Source: Pontivivens nitratireducens
GTDB lineage: Bacteria; Pseudomonadota; Alphaproteobacteria; Rhodobacterales; Rhodobacteraceae
Assembly: GCF_014235845.1 (NCBI RefSeq)
Contig: NZ_JACJUQ010000010.1
Span: forward strand, 62,001 to 126,000
DNA length: 64,000 bases
Direction: 5' to 3'
Shown: positions 29,942 to 39,425 of the stretch, piece after piece
Layout: every line of letters starts with the position of its first letter
Numbering within the stretch: position 1 is the first letter of the stretch
Program-made: the position numbers and the translations under genes
The notes under the pieces: generated by a model
The model's database searches: none
The model's input: the letters and a program-made list of their open reading frames with translations, nothing else
Told to the model about the DNA's origin: nothing

Positions 29942-32236
29942 TTGAATACAGGTAACCGTCGCTTATTGCTCAAGGGGATTGCGCGTCTCGACGCGATGAC
30001 ACGCAACCGGGCGTGGCGCGGTGGCGTGACCTTTGCAATCGTTCTGATCGGACCGATCCTGGCCTTTGCGACCTGGGCCGCGTTCGGTGGTATCGGTTCC
30101 AACACCTCCGATCTGCTGCGGTTCGTTCTGACGCTCGATCTGATTTACGTCATCGTGGTGGCCGGTCTGGTGGCGCAGCGCATCGCCCGGATGGTTGCCG
30201 CACGGCGGGCTAAATCGGCGGGCTCGCAGCTGCATTCACGCCTGACCACCGTGTTTTCCATCGTGGCCCTGGGCCCGACGATCCTGGTGGCGATCTTCGC
30301 CGCGATCACGGTGAATTTCGGGCTGGAGGGCTGGTTTTCCGAGCGGGTTCAGCGGGTCGTCGGCAACAGCTTTGCCGCCGCTCAAGCCTATGAGACAGAG
30401 CATCGCAGCAATCTTGCCGCCGATGCGGAATTGCTGGCGTCCTACCTCAACCGCAACAAGGCGCGCTATCCGCTGATAACGCCATCGGAATTGCGTGAAT
30501 TGCTGTCCGCGGGGCAGGCGCAGATGCAGCGGGAGCTGAGTGAAGCCTACGTGATCGACGGTGCGGCGAAGTTGCAGGCACGTGGAAACCTGTCCTACCT
30601 CTTCGGCTATGAACCCCCGTCGCCCGTCCTGATAGATCGGGCGCGGACAACCGGGGAGCCTGTCATCGTCGAGGATTGGGAAGCCTCCGAGTTTCGGGCG
30701 CTCGTACATCTTCCGGCCTTTGCGGATCGCTATCTCTACGTCACCCGCAGCGTGGACGGCCAGATTCTGGAACTGCTGGACGAGACGCAATCCACCGTGA
30801 TGCTCTATCGTCAGTTGGAGCAGGATCGGGGTGAATTGCTGTTTGAATTCGCGCTGATCTATGTGGGATTCGCCCTGATCGTGGTGCTGGCTGCTGTCTG
30901 GCTGGCCTTCTGGTTTGCGGATCGGCTGTCGCGCCCGGTGGCCCGACTGGCAGGGGCGGCGGCTCAGGTCGGGTCCGGTAATTTCGACATGCGTGTCAAG
31001 GAGGAGCCGGGCGAGGATGAGATTGCCATGCTCGGTCGCGCCTTCAACCGCATGACCGCACAGGTCAAACGCCAGCGCGACGCCCTGCTGGAAGCCGGAG
31101 CTGAGAGCGAGCAGGCGCGGCGCTTGTTCGAGACGGTGCTGTCGGGTGTCAGCGCCGGCGTCATGGGTCTGGACCCATCTGGCCGGATCGAGGTCGTCAA
31201 CACCGCCGCCAGCGAGATTCTGGGCATCGACGCCCAAACCATGCGGGGCAAGATGCTCTCCGATCTGGTGCCGGAATTCGCGCGCCCCCTCGACAAGCTG
31301 TTTCGTGAGGAGCGCGAAAGCGTGCAGACGCAACTGCATCTGCAAACACCCAAGCGTGAGGAGGAGCTGCTCGTCCGTATCGCGCGCCACAGGATCGAGG
31401 ACGATCAGGACGGTTTCGTCGTCACCTTCGACGCCATCACCGATCTGCTGAGTGCCCAGCGCATGGCCGCCTGGGGCGATGTTGCCCGCCGGATCGCGCA
31501 TGAGATCAAGAACCCCCTCACGCCGATCCAGTTGGCCGCTGAACGGATGAAGCGTAAATACAGCAAGAAGCTGGATGCGGAGGACGCGGACGGGTTGGCC
31601 CAGTATTCCGATGTCATTATCCGCCAGACCGGCGACCTGCGCCGGATCGTGGATGAATTCAGCCAATTCGCCAGAATGCCCGAGCCGCGCCGCGCGCCGT
31701 GTGATCTGAGCAAGCTGATGCACGATGCCGTGCTGCTGCGCCGCAGCGATGCCTCGCATGTCGAAATCGAGGTCATCGCCCCGCAGGAGCCGGTTGTCGT
31801 GTTCGCGGATGAAACCCTGATCGGGCAGGCGCTCAACAACCTTCTGAAGAACGCTGTCGAAGCTATTGATACCAGACGAGAAATCACCGGCTACACCGGC
31901 CCCGGTCTGCTGCGCGTCACCCTTGACAAGTCCCCCACGACAGCCACCCTGACGATCGAGGACAACGGCAACGGCTTGCCCGAGGGCAAGACGGACCGCC
32001 TTTTCGAGCCATATGTGACGCATCGGGACAAGGGCACGGGTCTGGGCCTGCCGATCGTCAAGAAGATCATCGAGGAGCATGGCGGCATGTTGACCCTGCA
32101 CCGCGCGAACGATACCGCGCCAGAACCCCAACAGGGCGCACGCGCTGTCATGACCCTTCCGCTGCGTGAGGTGGATGCAACCTCGCCCGATCAACCGACT
32201 GAGCCTGACCAATCCAATGAGAGTGAATATGTCTGA
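29942..32236 (+). CDS. ntrY: Membrane sensor kinase NtrY
   Basis: A 764-residue membrane histidine kinase. Membrane helices lie near residues 28-48, 60-75, 97-120 and 300-325. A periplasmic sensor region lies before the last helix, followed by HAMP (LSRPVARLAGAAAQVGSGNF), PAS (about 395-495), the H box [20 protein letters not shown] and the ATPase domain (NNLLKNAVEAI, GTGLGLPIVKKIIEEHGG). The start is uncertain: TTG at 29942 gives this length, and an in-frame ATG at 29996 gives a protein 18 residues shorter with the membrane segments intact. It partners NtrX, whose start it overlaps. Confidence 0.92.
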   Translation: MNTGNRRLLLKGIARLDAMTRNRAWRGGVTFAIVLIGPILAFATWAAFGGIGSNTSDLLRFVLTLDLIYVIVVAGLVAQRIARMVAARRAKSAGSQLHSRLTTVFSIVALGPTILVAIFAAITVNFGLEGWFSERVQRVVGNSFAAAQAYETEHRSNLAADAELLASYLNRNKARYPLITPSELRELLSAGQAQMQRELSEAYVIDGAAKLQARGNLSYLFGYEPPSPVLIDRARTTGEPVIVEDWEASEFRALVHLPAFADRYLYVTRSVDGQILELLDETQSTVMLYRQLEQDRGELLFEFALIYVGFALIVVLAAVWLAFWFADRLSRPVARLAGAAAQVGSGNFDMRVKEEPGEDEIAMLGRAFNRMTAQVKRQRDALLEAGAESEQARRLFETVLSGVSAGVMGLDPSGRIEVVNTAASEILGIDAQTMRGKMLSDLVPEFARPLDKLFREERESVQTQLHLQTPKREEELLVRIARHRIEDDQDGFVVTFDAITDLLSAQRMAAWGDVARRIAHEIKNPLTPIQLAAERMKRKYSKKLDAEDADGLAQYSDVIIRQTGDLRRIVDEFSQFARMPEPRRAPCDLSKLMHDAVLLRRSDASHVEIEVIAPQEPVVVFADETLIGQALNNLLKNAVEAIDTRREITGYTGPGLLRVTLDKSPTTATLTIEDNGNGLPEGKTDRLFEPYVTHRDKGTGLGLPIVKKIIEEHGGMLTLHRANDTAPEPQQGARAVMTLPLREVDATSPDQPTEPDQSNESEYV

Positions 32237-33650
32237 GAGTGCAAAATCCGATATTCTGATCGTAGATGACGAGGCGGATATTCGTGAGCTGATCGCCGAC
32301 ATTCTGGAGGATGAGGGGCACGGCACCCGCACCGGCCACGATGCCGACAGTGCAATGGAGCATATGAACACCAAAGCGCCCGATCTGATGATCCTGGATA
32401 TCTGGCTCAAGGACAGTCGGATGGACGGGATCGAGATCCTCAAGACGGTCAAGCGCGACAATCCCGGTGTGCCGGTCATCATCATCTCGGGCCATGGCAA
32501 CGTCGAAATCGCGGTCGCTGCCGTCAAGCAGGGCGCTTATGACTTCATCGAGAAGCCGTTCAATATCGACAAACTGCTGATGACCGTGAACCGGGCGTTG
32601 GAGACCTCTCGACTGCGCCGCGAAAATGCCAAGCTGCGCGGGCAGGGCGTTCAGGCGTCGGAACTGCTCGGCTGCGGGACTGCCATCCGCACGCTGAAAC
32701 AACAGCTCGACCGGGTGGCCCGTTCGAACGGACGCGTGCTGCTCTCCGGCCCTCCGGGATCGGGCAAGGACGTGGCCGCACGCTATCTGCACGCGCAATC
32801 CGAACGGGCGGACCGGCCCTTCGTGACCGTATCCTCCGCCACGATAGAACCGGATCGGATGGAGGAGGTTCTGTTCGGCGTGCAGCATGAGGGCAGGGCG
32901 CACGATCCGGGTCTGTTTGAGCGGGCGCATGGGGGCACGCTGTTCTTCGACGAGGTGGCCGACATGCCGCTGGGCACGCAATCCAAGATCCTGCGGGTGC
33001 TGGTCGAACAGGCGTTCACGCGGATCAACGGCTCCGAAACCGTGCGCGTGGATGTGCGCGTCCTGTCCGCCACCAACAAGAATCTTTCGGTGGAGATCGA
33101 GCATGGTCGGTTCCGGCAGGATCTGTTCCACCGCCTGAACGTCGTACCGCTGGAGGTCCCCGGACTCGACAGTCGGCGCGAGGACATTCCGGTGCTGGTG
33201 GAGCATTTCGTCTCGCAACTGAACATCGAACAGGGACTGCCGCTGCGAAAACTGTCCGACGACGCGGCGGCAATGCTGCAAACGCTGTCCTGGCCCGGCC
33301 ATGTCCGCCAGTTGCGCAATCTGATCGAACGCATCCTGATCCTCGGCCCCGACCACGGCGACATCACGTCCGCCGAATTGCCGCAGGACACCGATGGTGG
33401 GGAGGCGGAGGGACGCGACGCGCTCAGCGCCGCACTGGCCGGGTTGCCGCTGCGCGAGGCGCGGGAAGTCTTTGAGCGTGAATATCTGATCGCCCAGATC
33501 AACCGGTTCTCAGGCAATATCTCTCGCACCGCGAATTTCGTGGGGATGGAGCGTTCGGCGCTGCACCGCAAGCTCAAGTCGCTGAACATCGTCACCACGT
33601 CGCGCGGCGGTACGCGCATGGCCTCGATTGATGAGGTTGAGGATGACTGA
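32229..33650 (+). CDS. ntrX: Response regulator NtrX, AAA+ domain without GAFTGA
   Basis: A 473-residue regulator: receiver domain with D57 (DLMILDIWLKDS), AAA+ domain with Walker A LLSGPPGSGKDVAAR (about 172-185) and Walker B GGTLFFDEVADMP, and a Fis-type C-terminal helix-turn-helix (ISRTANFVGMERSALHRKLK). Where NtrC has GAFTGA, this protein reads FGVQHEGRAHDPGLFERAH, so it probably cannot activate sigma-54 polymerase and would act by binding DNA directly. I use the ATG at 32229; another ATG at 32217 is in frame. It overlaps ntrY by 8 bases. Confidence 0.93.
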   Translation: MSESAKSDILIVDDEADIRELIADILEDEGHGTRTGHDADSAMEHMNTKAPDLMILDIWLKDSRMDGIEILKTVKRDNPGVPVIIISGHGNVEIAVAAVKQGAYDFIEKPFNIDKLLMTVNRALETSRLRRENAKLRGQGVQASELLGCGTAIRTLKQQLDRVARSNGRVLLSGPPGSGKDVAARYLHAQSERADRPFVTVSSATIEPDRMEEVLFGVQHEGRAHDPGLFERAHGGTLFFDEVADMPLGTQSKILRVLVEQAFTRINGSETVRVDVRVLSATNKNLSVEIEHGRFRQDLFHRLNVVPLEVPGLDSRREDIPVLVEHFVSQLNIEQGLPLRKLSDDAAAMLQTLSWPGHVRQLRNLIERILILGPDHGDITSAELPQDTDGGEAEGRDALSAALAGLPLREAREVFEREYLIAQINRFSGNISRTANFVGMERSALHRKLKSLNIVTTSRGGTRMASIDEVEDD

Positions 33651-33728
33651 TCCGCATATCCCCTTCATGCGACATGGCGTTTCCCAAACGCGCCTTCGCA
33701 AACCGATCACGACGCGAGGATATCGCCC

Positions 33729-35108
33729 ATGAAGGTCATCGTATGCGGTGCCGGTCAGGTGGGGTGGCAGATTGCACGCCATCTGGCCTCGGAAAACAAT
33801 GACGTGACCGTCGTGGACAACAACGCCGCGCTGGTGCGGCGCATCACGGATTCGCTGGATGTCGGGGGGATCACGGGCTTTGCCTCCCATCCCGATGTGC
33901 TGGAACGTGCAGGCGCGCGGGACGCGGACATGATCATCGCCGCGACGTTTTCGGATGAGGTGAATATGATCGCCTGCCAGGTCGCGCATTCCGTCTTCAC
34001 CGTTCCGCGAAAGATCGCGCGGGTTCGGGCGCAAAGCTATCTCGACCCGGAATGGTCCGACATCTACCGGCAGGATCACATGCCGATCGACGTGATAATC
34101 TCGCCCGAGAAAGAGGTCGCGGAGGCAGCCTTGCGCCGCCTGTCCGCGCCCGCCGCATTCGAGATCAACGGCTTTCTGGATGACAGCGTGCAATTGCTGG
34201 GCCTGACGCTGGGCGCGGATTGCCCGGTTTTGAACACACCCCTGCGCCAGTTGACCGAACTGTTCTCGACCCTGCGCGCCTATGTCGTGGCCATTCGCAG
34301 CGAAAACCAGAAACTGCGCATCGCGGACAGCGACGATCAACTGTTTGCAGGCGATCAGATCTATCTGTTCGCGGCGAAGGAGGATGTGGACAGGACGCTG
34401 CAAATCTTTGGCAAGCAGGCCTCCGCTGGCAACCGGGCCTTGATCCTGGGGGCGGGCAATGTCGGGCTCGCCGTTGCCAAGGTTCTGGAATCCCAGGGCA
34501 AGCGGACGCGGCTCAAGGTGATCGAACGTGACCGCGCCCGCGCGGAATTTGCCGCCGACAGTCTGGAGCGGACGATCGTTCTGCACGGGGACGGTTTGAA
34601 CAAGGATATTCTGGAGGAAGCCGGCATCGACGCGGTCGGCAGCTTCCTCGCCGTGACAGATGATGACAAGACGAACCTGCTGTCCTGCGCCCGCGCGAAA
34701 TCGCTGGGCGCGAAGCTGACGGTTTGTCTTATCAACGATCCGTCGCTGGCGCCGCTGATGCGCCCGCTGGGCATTGACGCCTATATCAACCCACGTGGCA
34801 CCACGGTCAGTTCGATCCTGCGGCACGTACGCCATGGCCGGATTCGCGCCGTCTATTCCGTCGGCGATGCCGAGGCGGAGGTGATCGAGGCGCAGGTTCT
34901 GGGCACCTCCGCCATTGCGGGCAAGCGGGTCCGCGACACGCACCTGCCCGAGGGGGCGATCATCGGGGCAATCCAGAAGGGGCGGGAGCTTGTCATACCC
35001 CGCGCCGAGACCGTGATTTCCGAAGGGGACAGCGTCACGATATTCTCCATGGCGGAACAGGTGCCGCAGGTGGAGCGGCTGTTCCGCGTTTCGGTCGATT
35101 TCTTCTAG
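33729..35108 (+). CDS. trkA: Trk potassium uptake regulatory protein TrkA
   Basis: A 459-residue cytoplasmic, NAD-binding gating subunit of the Trk K+ system. It has two RCK modules, each a Rossmann fold (VIVCGAGQVGWQIARHLASE near residue 3 and LILGAGNVGLAVAKVLES near 238) followed by a TrkA-C ligand-binding domain. GCGAGGA upstream of the ATG is the likely ribosome binding site. It lies between ntrX and trkH; the ntrX-trkA link is widespread in alphaproteobacteria. Confidence 0.95.
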   Translation: MKVIVCGAGQVGWQIARHLASENNDVTVVDNNAALVRRITDSLDVGGITGFASHPDVLERAGARDADMIIAATFSDEVNMIACQVAHSVFTVPRKIARVRAQSYLDPEWSDIYRQDHMPIDVIISPEKEVAEAALRRLSAPAAFEINGFLDDSVQLLGLTLGADCPVLNTPLRQLTELFSTLRAYVVAIRSENQKLRIADSDDQLFAGDQIYLFAAKEDVDRTLQIFGKQASAGNRALILGAGNVGLAVAKVLESQGKRTRLKVIERDRARAEFAADSLERTIVLHGDGLNKDILEEAGIDAVGSFLAVTDDDKTNLLSCARAKSLGAKLTVCLINDPSLAPLMRPLGIDAYINPRGTTVSSILRHVRHGRIRAVYSVGDAEAEVIEAQVLGTSAIAGKRVRDTHLPEGAIIGAIQKGRELVIPRAETVISEGDSVTIFSMAEQVPQVERLFRVSVDFF

Positions 35109-35120
35109 GATGACTGGCCC

Positions 35121-36632
35121 ATGATGCCATGGCGGCGGCTGCCCCTGTTTGTCTACTTCCTCGGCGCGTCGGGAATCCTGATGCTGGCGTCCAGCCTGTT
35201 TGCCTATCTGCGCGACAACCATGATGTCGCACGTCCATTCTTCTACAGCTTCGTGATGACCATGCTGATGGCGACCCTGTTCGCATTGGCGCTGATGAAC
35301 CGCAGGCCCCGAATAACGGCCCGCTCGCACCTGCTGACGCTGATGGGCACCTATATCCTGTTGCCGGTCTGGCTGTCGGTGCCGCTGATCGCCGTCGTTC
35401 CGACACTGACGCCGGTGGTCGGCTATTTCGAGATGGTTTCGGCGCTTACAACGACCGGGGCGACGGTGTTCGATCTGCCTGAAAAGATCAGCCTGACCGT
35501 GCATTTCTATCGCGCGCTGGTCGCGTGGTCCGGCGGATTTCTGATCCTGCTAGCGGCCATGGGCATCATGGCACCGATGAATATCGGCGGGTTCGAGATC
35601 AGATCCGTCGTGCTGGGCACCCGTCACGGCAGCGGAACCCCAATCGCCGCGGCGGAGGCATCGTCCCGCCTGATCCGGTGTGCCGAGGTTATCTTGCCTG
35701 TCTACATTTCGTTGACCGCGGCGCTGGTCGCGCTGCTGTTGTTGACCGGGCAACCCTTGGTCACTGCCGTGATTACCGCGATGGCGACTGTCTCAACCTC
35801 TGGCATTCTGCCGACGACCAGCCTGTCGGCTGCGGGCGGTGGTCTGTTGTCCGAGGTGGTCGTTGCGGTTTTCCTCATTCTCAGTGCGACGGCGATGGTG
35901 TACGATCCGCAAAGAAGGCGCGACATGCGTCTGATCGGCAAGGATCCCGAATTGCGGCTCCTCGTCGTGATCTGTGTCGGCCTGCCCGGCGCATTGTTTT
36001 TGCGACACTGGATCGGCGCGCTGGAACTGGACGGAGGGCAGGGCGGCTTTACCCTCGCGCTGCATGCCCTGTGGGGGGCGTTCTTTACGGTTTTGTCCTT
36101 CGTGACGACCTTTGGCCTCGAAAGCGCCTATTGGGACGATGCGCAGGGCTGGTCGGGATTGCCGACCCCGGGCCTGTTGCTGATGGGTTTGGCGATGCTG
36201 GGCGGCGGCGTGGCGACCACGACCGGCGGCGTAAAGCTGCTGCGCATCTACGCGCTGTACAAGCATGGCACGCGTGAGCTTCGCCGCCTTTCCCTGCCGC
36301 ATTCCGTGGGTGGTTCCGGTCAGACCGCCCGCCGCATTCGGACACAAGGTGCGTTCATCGCCTGGATTTTCCTGATGCTGTTTTTGATGGCGCTGTCGGT
36401 GATCCTGCTGGTTCTGACCGGTCTGGGCCTGCCGTTCGAGGAAGCCCTGCGCGCCGGAATCGCGGCGCTGACCAATACCGGCCCGGGTTACCTCGTGCTG
36501 CATGAGACCCCGCGACGTTATGCCGATTTCGGGCCGGCCGTGCACATGACCCTGACCGCCGCGATGGTGATCGGGCGGCTGGAAACGCTGGCACTCGTTG
36601 CGTTGTTCAATCCGAATTTCTGGCGCAAATAA
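35121..36632 (+). CDS. trkH: Trk potassium transporter TrkH
   Basis: A 503-residue integral membrane K+ channel subunit with four pseudo-repeats of helix-pore loop-helix. Selectivity-filter segments can be seen as SALTTTGATVF, ATVSTSGILPTT, FVTTFGLESAYW and ALTNTGPGYLV, with the regulatory loop ALTNTG-proximal region intact and GGGVATTTGGVKLLRIYAL typical. Two adjacent ATG codons open the frame 12 bases after trkA. With TrkA it forms a complete K+ uptake unit. Confidence 0.94.
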   Translation: MMPWRRLPLFVYFLGASGILMLASSLFAYLRDNHDVARPFFYSFVMTMLMATLFALALMNRRPRITARSHLLTLMGTYILLPVWLSVPLIAVVPTLTPVVGYFEMVSALTTTGATVFDLPEKISLTVHFYRALVAWSGGFLILLAAMGIMAPMNIGGFEIRSVVLGTRHGSGTPIAAAEASSRLIRCAEVILPVYISLTAALVALLLLTGQPLVTAVITAMATVSTSGILPTTSLSAAGGGLLSEVVVAVFLILSATAMVYDPQRRRDMRLIGKDPELRLLVVICVGLPGALFLRHWIGALELDGGQGGFTLALHALWGAFFTVLSFVTTFGLESAYWDDAQGWSGLPTPGLLLMGLAMLGGGVATTTGGVKLLRIYALYKHGTRELRRLSLPHSVGGSGQTARRIRTQGAFIAWIFLMLFLMALSVILLVLTGLGLPFEEALRAGIAALTNTGPGYLVLHETPRRYADFGPAVHMTLTAAMVIGRLETLALVALFNPNFWRK

Positions 36633-36728
36633 GCCGCAGATAAGCAATGTCTGGTGATTATTTCGCTGCGGCACTGGAAAACGATCCCGAAGCGGACCAA
36701 TATCCACAGGTGAAACAAAAAACGAACT

Positions 36729-36752
36729 GCCGGGATATCGTAATTTCCCGGC
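36729..36752 (+). promoter_or_regulatory. Stem-loop in the hfq leader
   Basis: GCCGGGA, ten bases, TCCCGGC: a perfect 7-base stem 19 bases upstream of the hfq ATG, just before the GGAG ribosome binding site. There is no T tract, so it is not a standard terminator for trkH. It could affect hfq translation or mRNA stability. Confidence 0.45.
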
Positions 36753-36771
36753 CAACTTGGAGTGTGTGACC

Positions 36772-37008
36772 ATGGCCAATGACAAGCAGAACCTGCAAGA
36801 TGCCTTCCTCAACAATGTACGCAAGTCAAAAATCCCGGTGACGATCTTCCTCGTCAATGGTGTGAAGTTGCAGGGCGTCATCACCTGGTTCGACAATTTC
36901 TGCGTCTTGCTGCGCCGTGATGGGCAGAGCCAACTGGTCTATAAACATGCTATCTCGACCATCATGCCCTCGCAGCCGGTCAACCTTTATGAGCCGGAAA
37001 CCGACTGA
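36772..37008 (+). CDS. hfq: RNA chaperone Hfq
   Basis: A 78-residue Sm-like protein forming a hexamer that helps small RNAs pair with mRNAs. The Sm1 region is [30 protein letters not shown], and the Sm2 motif is [15 protein letters not shown] start at MANDKQNL with GGAG upstream. The family's conserved core ends near residue 70 and the acidic tail is very short, as in other alphaproteobacteria. hflX follows three bases later. Confidence 0.98.
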   Translation: MANDKQNLQDAFLNNVRKSKIPVTIFLVNGVKLQGVITWFDNFCVLLRRDGQSQLVYKHAISTIMPSQPVNLYEPETD

Positions 37009-37011
37009 TCC

Positions 37012-38298
37012 ATGACACGTACCGCTGTACTGCACCCCGACCTGCGTAAGGGGGCCGAACGTCGTGCGCCGGAAAACGCGCTGGCCGAGGCCGTATCGCT
37101 TGCCAACGCACTTGCTGGCCTCGAAGTGGTCGAGGGCAAGGTCGTTCCGGTGCCCAAACCACGCGCCGGTTTCCTGTTCGGTTCGGGCAAGACGGAGGAG
37201 CTGGCCCAGTGGATCGCGGCGGAGGAGATCGAGTTGGTCGTGATCGACGGACCTGTGACGCCCGTGCAGCAGCGCAATCTTGAAAAGGCGTTCAAGTGCA
37301 AGCTGTTGGACCGCACTGGCCTGATCCTCGAAATCTTCGCGGATCGGGCGCAAACCCGTGAGGGTGTCTTGCAGGTCGATCTGGCCGCGCTCGGTTATCA
37401 ACGCACGCGGCTTGTGCGATCCTGGACCCACCTTGAGCGTCAGCGCGGTGGCCTGGGCTTTGTTGGCGGACCGGGTGAAACCCAGATCGAGGCGGATCGC
37501 CGGGCCCTGGACGAACGCATCAACCAGATCCGGCGCGCGCTGGAGAAGGTGGTCAAAACCCGAGGTCTGCACCGCAAGGCACGCGCCAAGGTTCCGTATC
37601 CCATCGTCGCTTTGGTCGGATATACCAATGCCGGAAAATCCACGCTCTTTAATACGTTGAGTGGCGCGGACGTGATGGCAAAGGACATGCTGTTCGCGAC
37701 GCTGGACCCGACCATGCGCTCCATCGAGTTGCCGTCGGGCCAGCAGATTATCCTGTCGGACACCGTGGGGTTCATCTCGGATTTGCCGCCGCAATTGGTC
37801 GCGGCGTTTCGCGCCACGCTGGAGGAAGTGCTGGATGCCGATCTGATCCTGCACGTTCGCGACATCTCTCATCCCGAGAGTGAGGCGCAGGCGCAGGACG
37901 TTCGCGACATTCTGGAGAGCCTCGGCGTTTCACAGGCACAACGCGACGATATGATCGAGCTGTGGAACAAGGTCGATCTGCTGGACGATGAGGCTGTTTC
38001 TGCGGCCGAGCGTGTGGCCGGGCGTCATGCCCGACATCTTGTGATCTCCGCAACCACGGGTCGGAATCTGGATAAGCTGTGTGAACTGATCGACGAAACC
38101 GTTCGCGATCCGATCCTGCATGAGACGCTCAACCTGCCGATAAGCGCGGGTGAGGCAACGGCGTGGCTGTATGCTCGAAAGCTCGTCATATCCAGCGATA
38201 TCAAGGATTTGCGAAATCATCTTAGTGTTGAGTGGACGCATAAGCAGAAAGAGCAGTTCTTCAAATTGCACAGGGCTGCACTTGAGCGAACGGGTTAA
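37012..38298 (+). CDS. hflX: GTPase HflX
   Basis: A 428-residue ribosome-associated GTPase that splits stalled or heat-damaged 70S ribosomes. It has an N-terminal HflX domain (PKPRAGFLFGSGKTEELAQW), a coiled linker with FVGGPGETQIEADRR, and the G domain with G1 VGYTNAGKSTLFN, G3 LSDTVGFISDLP and G4 WNKVDLLDD. It begins three bases after hfq. The last 35-40 codons are visibly richer in A and T than the rest of the gene, running into the AT-rich spacer at 38299-38335. Confidence 0.95.
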   Translation: MTRTAVLHPDLRKGAERRAPENALAEAVSLANALAGLEVVEGKVVPVPKPRAGFLFGSGKTEELAQWIAAEEIELVVIDGPVTPVQQRNLEKAFKCKLLDRTGLILEIFADRAQTREGVLQVDLAALGYQRTRLVRSWTHLERQRGGLGFVGGPGETQIEADRRALDERINQIRRALEKVVKTRGLHRKARAKVPYPIVALVGYTNAGKSTLFNTLSGADVMAKDMLFATLDPTMRSIELPSGQQIILSDTVGFISDLPPQLVAAFRATLEEVLDADLILHVRDISHPESEAQAQDVRDILESLGVSQAQRDDMIELWNKVDLLDDEAVSAAERVAGRHARHLVISATTGRNLDKLCELIDETVRDPILHETLNLPISAGEATAWLYARKLVISSDIKDLRNHLSVEWTHKQKEQFFKLHRAALERTG

Positions 38299-38303
38299 TT
38301 TAA

Positions 38304-38319
38304 CATAATTCAAATTATG
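38304..38319. repeat. AT-rich inverted repeat between convergent hflX and App1-like genes
   Basis: CATAATT, CA, AATTATG: perfect 7-base arms, with ATAATTCA repeated directly at 38305-38312 and 38323-38330. It stands out in a GC-rich chromosome. No T tract or GC-rich stem marks a terminator, and a promoter is not expected between convergent genes. Confidence 0.4.
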
Positions 38320-38385
38320 CGTATAATTCATGCGATTTGCACTTTCCCATACGCGCGCCTCATCTGACGCGATCAGGCACACCAT

Positions 38386-39393
38386 TCAGGCCTTCGACGC
38401 GCCTTGCATATTTGAGAGTTCGACGGTGGTGTAATCCTCACCTGTCCAGACGGGTATTCCCATCGCGCGCAAATCCTCCAGTGCCAGATCGACGGCGGCG
38501 TCGGGGCGCGGGTTCGCCTTGCGCAGAACAACCTGAGCGATGCGGCCCGGCCATCTGCTCGCCGCGTCGCGGTAGACTTCGGCATCGTGCTGACCGCTGT
38601 CTCCGATTAGAACGAAGCGCAGATGCGGGTGCGCCTCGAACAGGATGTCGATCTGCGCGCCCTTATGTTCGCCATGTGTGCTGCTGACGAATTGCGTGGG
38701 TGAGATACCCAGATCACGCAGAAAAAGCGGTCCGCGCACCAGCCCTGCCCGTGTGAACAGCACATTGTCCAGAAACGCGTGCAGGTTCCATGGGCTGGAC
38801 GAGACGTAGTAAACCGGATTGCGTCCATCGTGCAGACGGTCGATCAGATCGACCGCATCAGTAAAGACCTGCCTTGTCAGCGCCGATCCGGTCAGTGAGG
38901 TCCACAGATTGCGCAGCACGGAATAGGCTCCGGTTTGCATCAGGGTGTCGTCGATATCGGAGATCACTCCGTAACGGGCATCAGGATCGGTAAACATCGT
39001 GTCCGCCATCACCGCGCTGTCCGCTTGCCCCGGAATGTCGAGCGCGATGGTATGCCATCCCGGCTTCAACGCAGCGCGTGGCAGATCGAGGCGGAAGTAC
39101 CCCTCCTCATCCGTGCGGACGCTGCGATCCTCGGAAATGGCACGCACCCGGACGCCCGCGACCTCATCGGTCAGGAACAATCCGACCATCTGGCGAAAAT
39201 TGGTGAACCGTCCGTGCCGGGGATCAGGCGTCGTGCGCCGCAGCCCCGTCAGAACCCGTCCGCGCACCACGACCCCCGTCGAGGTGGCGAAGCCAAGGTA
39301 AGGCTCGATCACCGGCGGTTTTTGCGATGTGGACGTAAGGGGATGTGTGATCTTTTCCGCCCAGATGGCCAGACGGTGCAGCGCGCGTTTCAA
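38386..39393 (-). CDS. App1-like phosphatase domain protein (DUF2183)
   Basis: A 335-residue protein of the DUF2183 family, related to yeast phosphatidate phosphatase App1. The HAD-type catalytic motif DxDxT is present as GVISDIDDTLMQTGAY (about residues 138-153), with later elements PVYYVSSSPWNLH and LRFVLIGDSGQHDAEVY. The N-terminal third is a separate beta-rich region (EPYLGFATSTGVVVRGRVLT). There is no clear signal peptide. Phosphatidate phosphatase activity is inferred. It is divergent from the DUF502 gene, with the palindrome at 39426-39438 between them. Confidence 0.85.
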   Translation of the reverse strand: MKRALHRLAIWAEKITHPLTSTSQKPPVIEPYLGFATSTGVVVRGRVLTGLRRTTPDPRHGRFTNFRQMVGLFLTDEVAGVRVRAISEDRSVRTDEEGYFRLDLPRAALKPGWHTIALDIPGQADSAVMADTMFTDPDARYGVISDIDDTLMQTGAYSVLRNLWTSLTGSALTRQVFTDAVDLIDRLHDGRNPVYYVSSSPWNLHAFLDNVLFTRAGLVRGPLFLRDLGISPTQFVSSTHGEHKGAQIDILFEAHPHLRFVLIGDSGQHDAEVYRDAASRWPGRIAQVVLRKANPRPDAAVDLALEDLRAMGIPVWTGEDYTTVELSNMQGASKA

Positions 39394-39425
39394 ATTTCGC
39401 CTCCGTTCGTTTCGGATTATTTCGT

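Noticed and set aside
30236-32527. 763-codon open frame on the strand opposite ntrY and ntrX
   Set aside because: High-GC codon bias keeps the opposite strand open. Its protein has no family features and it lies over well-supported kinase domains.
33510-35504. 664-codon open frame opposite trkA
   Set aside because: Same cause; the plus-strand TrkA and TrkH motifs are unambiguous.
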